From: MGIIa-L3 sp038150305
GTDB lineage: Archaea; Thermoplasmatota; Poseidoniia; Poseidoniales; Poseidoniaceae
Direction of reading: 5' to 3'
Assembly: GCA_038150305.1 (NCBI GenBank)
Contig: JAYOTG010000017.1
Span: 1-43,558 of the forward strand
DNA length: 43,558 nt
The translations under genes and the position numbers were made by a program. Position 1 is the stretch's first letter, and each line of letters begins with the position of its first letter. Of this stretch, positions 39,329 to 43,558 are shown in pieces. Under the pieces are notes generated by a model. The model was given only the letters and a program-made list of their open reading frames with translations, was not told the origin of the DNA and made no database searches.

Positions 39329-39874
39329 ATGAAGGGCATTGTGTTCCGAGAATTCCTTGAGATGGTTGAGGCCACCTTCGGTGAAGAGATGCTTGAGGCG
39401 CTGATCGCGGAAAATGACCTTCCCAGCGGCGGAGTGTACACTGCTGTTGGGACGTATGACCATCAAGAACTCGTGGCCATGGCCATCACGCTCTCAGAGA
39501 GGACCGAACTGCCCGTCGAGGCGCTCGTGGAAGCCTTCGGCAACTACCTTTTTGGCCGTTTCTTGGAACTCTTCCCGGTCTTCTTCAACCATGAATCGTC
39601 GTTTGCATTTCTTGACACCATCCACGACGTGGTCCACGTCGAAGTGTTGAAGCTGTATCCCGATGCGACGTTGCCTGATTTCCAAAGCGAAATCAAGGAC
39701 GATGGGAAAACCTTGCACTTTGAGTACAACAGCCCGCGTCACTTCGCAGATTTGGCGGTCGGTCTCATGAAAGGTGCGTTTGCTCATTGGGATGAAACGG
39801 TCGAAATGGAACGTCAGGACCAGGTCGTCGATGGACATCAAGTCACGTTGTTCATTTGTCGACTGGTCGAGTGA
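39329..39874 (+). CDS. H-NOX haem-nitric oxide/oxygen sensor
   Basis: 181 residues from ATG 39329 (MKGIVFREFLEMVEATFGEE). The frame runs upstream for 66 more codons, but H-NOX proteins start at this MKG. Features: LPSGGVYTAVGTYDHQELVA, the FGRFLELFPVFF helix, proximal haem ligand H103 in DTIHDVVHVEVLKLYPDA (Thermoanaerobacter H102), and the YxSxR propionate motif Y133-N-S135-P-R137. The distal Tyr that gives O2 binding in Thermoanaerobacter H-NOX (Y140) aligns with L142, and the tryptophan at position 9 is Phe, so NO (or CO) selectivity is expected, as in guanylate cyclase. It is a stand-alone domain. The next gene is 12 bp downstream. H-NOX is common in bacteria and eukaryotes and rare in archaea to my knowledge. 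Confidence 0.9.
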   Translation: MKGIVFREFLEMVEATFGEEMLEALIAENDLPSGGVYTAVGTYDHQELVAMAITLSERTELPVEALVEAFGNYLFGRFLELFPVFFNHESSFAFLDTIHDVVHVEVLKLYPDATLPDFQSEIKDDGKTLHFEYNSPRHFADLAVGLMKGAFAHWDETVEMERQDQVVDGHQVTLFICRLVE

Positions 39875-39886
39875 TGTGATGCTTGG

Positions 39887-40513
39887 ATGGATTTCAACGA
39901 GTTAGCGAAAATCGCCGCTGAGAAGAAAAAGACGTCTGCATCAACACCTGAGGAGAGGATTCAGCGCCTCGAGCGAAAGGTTGCCCGAGAAAAAGCTGCA
40001 CGAGTCGAAGCAGAGCGAACCATCGAAGAAAGCTCACGACGGCTGTACTTGGCCAACCAGGAAGCCGCCTCACTCAACAAGGAATTGGAGTCAACCCTTC
40101 AGGACCTGAACGAAACCTTGGGCGCGCTGACCAGTGCAAAGGCAAAGCGGGTCGCAGCATCCATCACGCTGGTCATTGCAGCGGCCCTGTTTTTCGTTAC
40201 GGAGTTCGTCTTCGAACCAGTCCTTGAGGAGCACATCACATCCCGAGTCAGGCTTATCGTTGCGAAAGGATTGATTTTTGGGACGCTCATTCCGGTGGAG
40301 ATTATTGGCTCACGCATCGCAGAACGGAAGCTCACTGAATCAGGCAACATCAACGAATCGATTTACAGGGATTTGCTGGCCTCCGCGTACGACGATGGCA
40401 TCATCACCGACATGGAACGAAATTTGCTGAAATCTTCCGCTCGTCAACTTGGAATCAACGCGACCACAGCGAAGCGTATTGAACACGAGGTCAAGCAAGA
40501 ACTTGAGCCTTGA
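39887..40513 (+). CDS. Coiled-coil two-span membrane protein with TerB-like tail, likely H-NOX partner
   Basis: 208 residues. An N-terminal coiled coil (about 22-85) has the pattern LERKVAREKAARVEAERTIE, then RRLYLANQEAASLNKELE. This linker style is familiar from bacterial sensor kinases and GGDEF proteins that work with H-NOX or PAS domains. Two membrane spans follow (about 88-108 and 122-142). The last 50 residues (SAYDDGIITDMERNLLKSSA, then RQLGI) form a TerB-like acidic helical repeat like that of the gene at 3272-3715. No catalytic domain is present. The close spacing suggests co-expression with the H-NOX gene. I infer that it receives the H-NOX signal through the coil and passes it across or along the membrane, but no output is visible. 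Confidence 0.7.
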   Translation: MDFNELAKIAAEKKKTSASTPEERIQRLERKVAREKAARVEAERTIEESSRRLYLANQEAASLNKELESTLQDLNETLGALTSAKAKRVAASITLVIAAALFFVTEFVFEPVLEEHITSRVRLIVAKGLIFGTLIPVEIIGSRIAERKLTESGNINESIYRDLLASAYDDGIITDMERNLLKSSARQLGINATTAKRIEHEVKQELEP

Positions 40514-40690
40514 TCGATTCATCCCTTGGATGACAAGCCATGGTGGCGCTGTTGTGAACGGCAGCAGCCGACGGATGATGAATATTCCAAATTGACGCCG
40601 ACCAGTCCCAAACAGCATCACAGACGGTGGCGTCATCTGATTACAATTCAAATGAGTGGGCCTGCATGTGAGAGACGCCGTTGGTTTCAC

Positions 40691-40719
40691 CGCCGATACA
40701 ACCCGATGAAATATCGGCG
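40691..40719. repeat. Inverted repeat upstream of the lipoprotein hydrolase
   Basis: CGCCGAT (40691-40697) and ATCGGCG (40713-40719) pair with a 15-base spacer, and an inner CCGAT/ATCGG pair overlaps it. It lies 16 bases before the hydrolase ATG at 40735. Could be an operator or a leader hairpin. The remaining 40514-40690 shows no gene. Confidence 0.3.
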
Positions 40720-40734
40720 GAGACATCTGCAACC

Positions 40735-41775
40735 ATGAGCAAGAAAACCGTCCTGCTTGCGGTCATGCTGATGCTCACCATGTCGCTTTCTGGCTGCCTA
40801 CGCAACGGCAATGGTGGAGGAGATTCAGGACCGGTGTACGAGCCTGGCCCGTACGGGGTCATCACCTACGAGGACGTGGTGTACGCCAGTGGCCTTGCGC
40901 ACACGCAAACCAGCACGGAAGCCTCGGCGGTCCCGCTGAAGCTCGACGTGTATTGTCCTGACCGTGAGTCGACGGACAGGCCCGTCCTGATGTTCATTCA
41001 TGGCGGAGGATTCACGGGCGGCATCAAGCACAAGCCTGAGATCGTGGAAATGGGCAACTACTACGCCTCCCGCGGCTGGGTCTACGTCTCCATCGACTAC
41101 CGAACCACGGAAGAGTTGGGTGACGTTGACGGGAAGTCTCAGGAGGAGATTGTGGAGTACTACCGCGGCATTGCGCCACAGGCATGGATTGAGCACGCGC
41201 TTGAGAACGTTGAATCGTCCAAACAACTCCAGCAATCCGTGGCCATGTACGCCGCTCAGCGGGATTCCAAAGCCGCGCTTCGATGGGTCGTCGCCAACGC
41301 GGACACCTACAACATCGATGTCGATCAAATCGCGGTCGGTGGCGCTTCAGCAGGCTCGATCACGACCATCGCGCTGGGCATCAGCGATGCAGGCGATTTC
41401 CGTGATGAAATCACCCTCGATGACGACCCCACCTTGGCCACGACCAACCTGAACGAAACCTACGACGTGAAGAGCATGGTCTATTTCTGGGGCTCAAACG
41501 TCAAAATCGAACTGTACAACACGGTGTACGGCGTCGACCGATACGATGCGAATGACCCGGAGTTGTTCATGGCCCATGGTGACGGAAACGACCCCGTAAC
41601 GCCCTACGAGGGCGCGCTGGTGTTGCAAGACACCTACAACGGACGCGGCATCCACAGCGAACTGGTGACGCTCGAGGGCCATGGTCACGGTGCCTGGAAC
41701 GCCGTCGTTGATGGCAAGGGGCTTTTCGACCTCTCCTTTACGTTCCTCATGGACCGCCAGTCGATCGAACTCTGA
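40735..41775 (+). CDS. Lipoprotein alpha/beta hydrolase (esterase/lipase type)
   Basis: 346 residues from ATG 40735. The signal ends in lipobox LSGC (C21), so it is a membrane-anchored lipoprotein on the outer face. HGGG (about 89-92) is the oxyanion-hole motif of hormone-sensitive-lipase/carboxylesterase type. The nucleophile is S205 in GGASAG. The acid is probably the Asp in DGNDPVTPY and the catalytic His lies in GHGHGAW. A Gly/Asn-rich linker (RNGNGGGDSG) follows the lipidated Cys. Insert segments between strands (EELGDVDGKSQEEIVEYYRG) may form a lid. It could hydrolyse esters of exported substrates. Substrate unknown. Confidence 0.85.
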   Translation: MSKKTVLLAVMLMLTMSLSGCLRNGNGGGDSGPVYEPGPYGVITYEDVVYASGLAHTQTSTEASAVPLKLDVYCPDRESTDRPVLMFIHGGGFTGGIKHKPEIVEMGNYYASRGWVYVSIDYRTTEELGDVDGKSQEEIVEYYRGIAPQAWIEHALENVESSKQLQQSVAMYAAQRDSKAALRWVVANADTYNIDVDQIAVGGASAGSITTIALGISDAGDFRDEITLDDDPTLATTNLNETYDVKSMVYFWGSNVKIELYNTVYGVDRYDANDPELFMAHGDGNDPVTPYEGALVLQDTYNGRGIHSELVTLEGHGHGAWNAVVDGKGLFDLSFTFLMDRQSIEL

Positions 41776-41844
41776 CGCCAACCGGTGCCCGTTGAATGGG
41801 TACCCTTGTGTTCGTCGAAAACCAGCGGCTGAACGGCCGTTTGC

Positions 41845-42825
41845 TCAGGTGCGCTGCACGTCAAACCACACCGGCTTGTGGTCCGACACCGCGCCGCTGC
41901 TGATGCGCTCGTCGATGCCCCACGCACCGGTCAGACGATCGTCCAGGGTGCTCGCGGCCACGATCCGGTCGTAGGCGCAACGTGAGTTGCCCACCGTGGT
42001 GTCGGCATCGTCGGGAATCAGCCACGTGTAGTTCTCCGAGGCGATGGAGAGCTCGATGAGTTCGTTGTAGGACGCATAGGAGCAATCTCCGTTGAAATCT
42101 CCGAGGATGACGTAATCGTCGTCGTTGGAATAGTTGGCTTGCCCCCACGCGTGCACGTCACCGAGGGCGCTCATCTCTTCCACCGCTAGGGTCGGCTTGG
42201 TGTGGACGTTGACGATGACCAGGTCCGTTCCGGTGTCCGCTCCGGAGGGGTCCAGGAGCATGAAGGAGGCCATGAAGGGCTCGCGCTGGAAGGAATCGTT
42301 GCTGCTGTCGTCGTACAGCGTGCCGTTGTCCAGCGACCTGAACACCGTGGGCCGGTAGTAGTAGGCGTACTGCTCCTGCGAGTTCTTGTCGTCCTCCTGT
42401 TGGCCGCTGCGCTCGGAGAGCACCATGCTCCAATTTAGGCTCTGGTGGCTGACGTTGTCTTGCCCTGAAACGCCGTTCAGTTCGTCCAAGAAGAGGTAGG
42501 GCACCTCCTCGTCGATGTCCTTGATCTCCTGCACGGCCACCATGTCGTAGGCTTGGAAGAGGTCCACCAATTCGTCCACGACCGTGGCGTTGCTCATCTT
42601 CGTATCACCAAACACCTTGATGTTGAACGAGGCAATGCGGGCCACGTCACTGCGGTCCAGTTCGATCACCGTGGTGTTTTCCTCAATCAGGATGCGGTTG
42701 TCGACCAGCACGTAGACAACCTCCGGATCTGCGTCAGGTTCACCGACCAAGTCGAAGACCACGGCCGTGAGCACCACGATGGCCACGAGGCTGAGCGCTT
42801 GCAGCGCCTTTTCGCGGCCGTCCAT
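41845..42825 (-). CDS. Membrane-anchored endonuclease/exonuclease/phosphatase-family protein
   Basis: 326 residues from ATG 42825 (MDGREKALQALSL). An N-terminal hydrophobic anchor (ALSLVAIVVLTAVVFDLVG) is followed by an EEP (DNase I-like) domain: ASFNIKVFG, VAVQEIKD with catalytic Glu, VNVHTKP with His, LGDFNGDCSY with Asp and Asn, and SDHKPVWFDV with the last Asp-His pair. This set is diagnostic. The protein is probably outside the cell and could be a nuclease, a phosphodiesterase or a lipid-phosphate phosphatase. Two Cys (GDCSY; SRCAYDR) may pair. An extracellular DNase would suit scavenging of dissolved DNA as a phosphorus source; that is inference. It is 97 bp downstream of the argS end on the same strand. 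Confidence 0.85.
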   Translation of the reverse strand: MDGREKALQALSLVAIVVLTAVVFDLVGEPDADPEVVYVLVDNRILIEENTTVIELDRSDVARIASFNIKVFGDTKMSNATVVDELVDLFQAYDMVAVQEIKDIDEEVPYLFLDELNGVSGQDNVSHQSLNWSMVLSERSGQQEDDKNSQEQYAYYYRPTVFRSLDNGTLYDDSSNDSFQREPFMASFMLLDPSGADTGTDLVIVNVHTKPTLAVEEMSALGDVHAWGQANYSNDDDYVILGDFNGDCSYASYNELIELSIASENYTWLIPDDADTTVGNSRCAYDRIVAASTLDDRLTGAWGIDERISSGAVSDHKPVWFDVQRT

Positions 42826-42922
42826 GAGCCACGCCTTCGGAAAGCGGACAAAAAGGCTGACCCGACAAACCCGCGATGGCCTGCGGTCCGTGACCTGCCG
42901 AACACCTGCGGAACGTGCCGGA

Positions 42923-43558
42923 TCACATGCGCTCCAGCGGCACCAGCCCAAGGCCGGTCAAGCCCGCGTGAAGCACCTCGCGCGCGCGCTCACTGACCGC
43001 AGCATGCAAGGCGTGCGCGCGACCGTCGACGATGACGGGACAGTCGCGGTAAAAGCCGTTGTAAGCGTTCGCCAAATCCAGCATGTGCAAGGCGAAAAGG
43101 TGGGGCTTATGTTGCTGCACGGCGTTGCGCAAGACGTCGGGGTGGACGGCCAGCACCCGGAGGAGGTCGACCAAGCCGTCCGGCATCTCGCCCTCGAAGG
43201 AGGGCGCTTCCGTGGCCGGCTCGGCTGCCTCAAGGTTACGCGCGATGCTGCAGGCACGCGTGTGCGCGTACATGGCGAAGGGTGCAGAGCCCCCTTCGAA
43301 GCTGAGCGCTTCTTCCCAGGTGAAGGTGAAGCCCTTCTCGGGACTGACCTTGATGATGTTGAACCGGACGGCTGAGGTGGCCACCGCTTCGGAGATGGCA
43401 TCGATCTGCGCCTCGTCGTACTCCGGACGCAGGTCGCGCACCACGCTGGCCGCTTGGGCCTTCGCTTCCTCAAGCAGATCGTCCATGAAGACGACGTTGC
43501 CACGCCGGGTGCTCATCTTGCCTTCAGGCAGTTTGATGAAGCTATAGAACACGACCTC
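42923..43558 (-). CDS. argS: Arginyl-tRNA synthetase, C-terminal part (cut by the window)
   Basis: About 211 codons remain; the N-terminal part lies outside the window. The class I signature loop is visible as KMSTRRGN, the usual KMSKS equivalent in archaeal and bacterial ArgS of this type. It is followed by a helical anticodon-binding domain (AFAMYAHTRACSIARNLE-like stretch) ending in the typical YRDCPVIVDG, with GLGLVPLERM at the C-terminus. ArgS charges tRNA-Arg. No frame break is seen in the visible part. Confidence 0.95.
   Translation of the reverse strand, partial: EVVFYSFIKLPEGKMSTRRGNVVFMDDLLEEAKAQAASVVRDLRPEYDEAQIDAISEAVATSAVRFNIIKVSPEKGFTFTWEEALSFEGGSAPFAMYAHTRACSIARNLEAAEPATEAPSFEGEMPDGLVDLLRVLAVHPDVLRNAVQQHKPHLFALHMLDLANAYNGFYRDCPVIVDGRAHALHAAVSERAREVLHAGLTGLGLVPLERM

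Noticed and set aside
38802..39466. Several minus-strand frames of 150-164 codons between the helical-repeat gene and H-NOX
   Set aside because: No domain, no good start site, and Ser/Arg-rich shadow-like composition; they overlap the better supported small membrane ORF and H-NOX.
1..43558. CRISPR array, rRNA, riboswitch or insertion sequence
   Set aside because: No regularly spaced repeats, no rRNA-like stretches, no recognised riboswitch motif and no transposase with terminal inverted repeats were seen.

Overview
The window looks like a piece of a marine planktonic archaeal genome, most likely Marine Group II (Candidatus Poseidoniales). This rests on gene content, not on a marker phylogeny. 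It carries an archaeal-type XPD-family helicase and an ArgS with a KMSTRRG loop, GGTG/GAGGTG-type ribosome binding sites, and very large secreted proteins with calcium-type Asp repeats and one C-terminal membrane anchor. It also has a complete branched-chain-type 2-oxoacid dehydrogenase operon with de novo lipoate synthesis, and a eukaryotic-looking class I ribonucleotide reductase. Coding density is high and GC-rich; most apparent long antisense frames are shadows.

Layout. 1-926 (minus): a gdhA start that runs in frame into a tyrosine-recombinase-like sequence, either a chimeric join or an insertion. 1026-3715 (minus): a TPM-domain membrane protein with a Gly-Cys tail, its GRDP-like partner and a TerB-like protein. 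These diverge from a ribbon-helix-helix regulator (3854-4228) across an AT-rich palindrome. 4513-7114 (plus): XPD/DinG-type helicase and a small Hsp20-like protein. 7118-20969 (minus): a 14-kb block of three exported, C-terminally anchored surface proteins (RCC1-like propeller, a 2982-residue transglutaminase-like giant, and a 973-residue beta-rich protein). 21081-21166: tRNA-Leu(UAA). 21178-21921 (minus): PTR1-like pteridine reductase. 22040-27988 (plus): lipA followed by E1-alpha, E1-beta, E2 and E3 of a branched-chain 2-oxoacid dehydrogenase complex.

28032-29314: small membrane, PKD-domain and zinc-ribbon proteins. 29321-32808 (minus): nrdB-nrdA. 33042-37870 (plus): dut, lipB, ubiX, a SAP-membrane-M28 peptidase, a parvulin, folB and an unknown Cys-rich protein. 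37946-38815: a repeat-containing membrane protein. 38891-39066: a probably frameshifted small membrane ORF. 39329-40513: an H-NOX haem sensor and a membrane coiled-coil partner. 40735-41775: lipoprotein esterase. 41845-42825 (minus): membrane-anchored EEP-family nuclease/phosphatase. 42923-end (minus): C-terminal part of argS.

How the genes fit together. LipB transfers octanoyl groups and LipA inserts sulfur to make lipoyl groups on the E2 Lys; E1/E2/E3 then oxidise branched-chain or related 2-oxoacids to acyl-CoA. NrdA/NrdB and Dut control dNTP supply. PTR1-like reductase and FolB suggest pterin/folate metabolism. The secreted peptidase, transglutaminase-like giant, esterase and EEP protein suit a heterotroph that degrades polymers at its surface. 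The most unusual module is the archaeal H-NOX/coiled-coil membrane pair, which looks like a gas (probably NO) sensing unit with no kinase or cyclase beside it.
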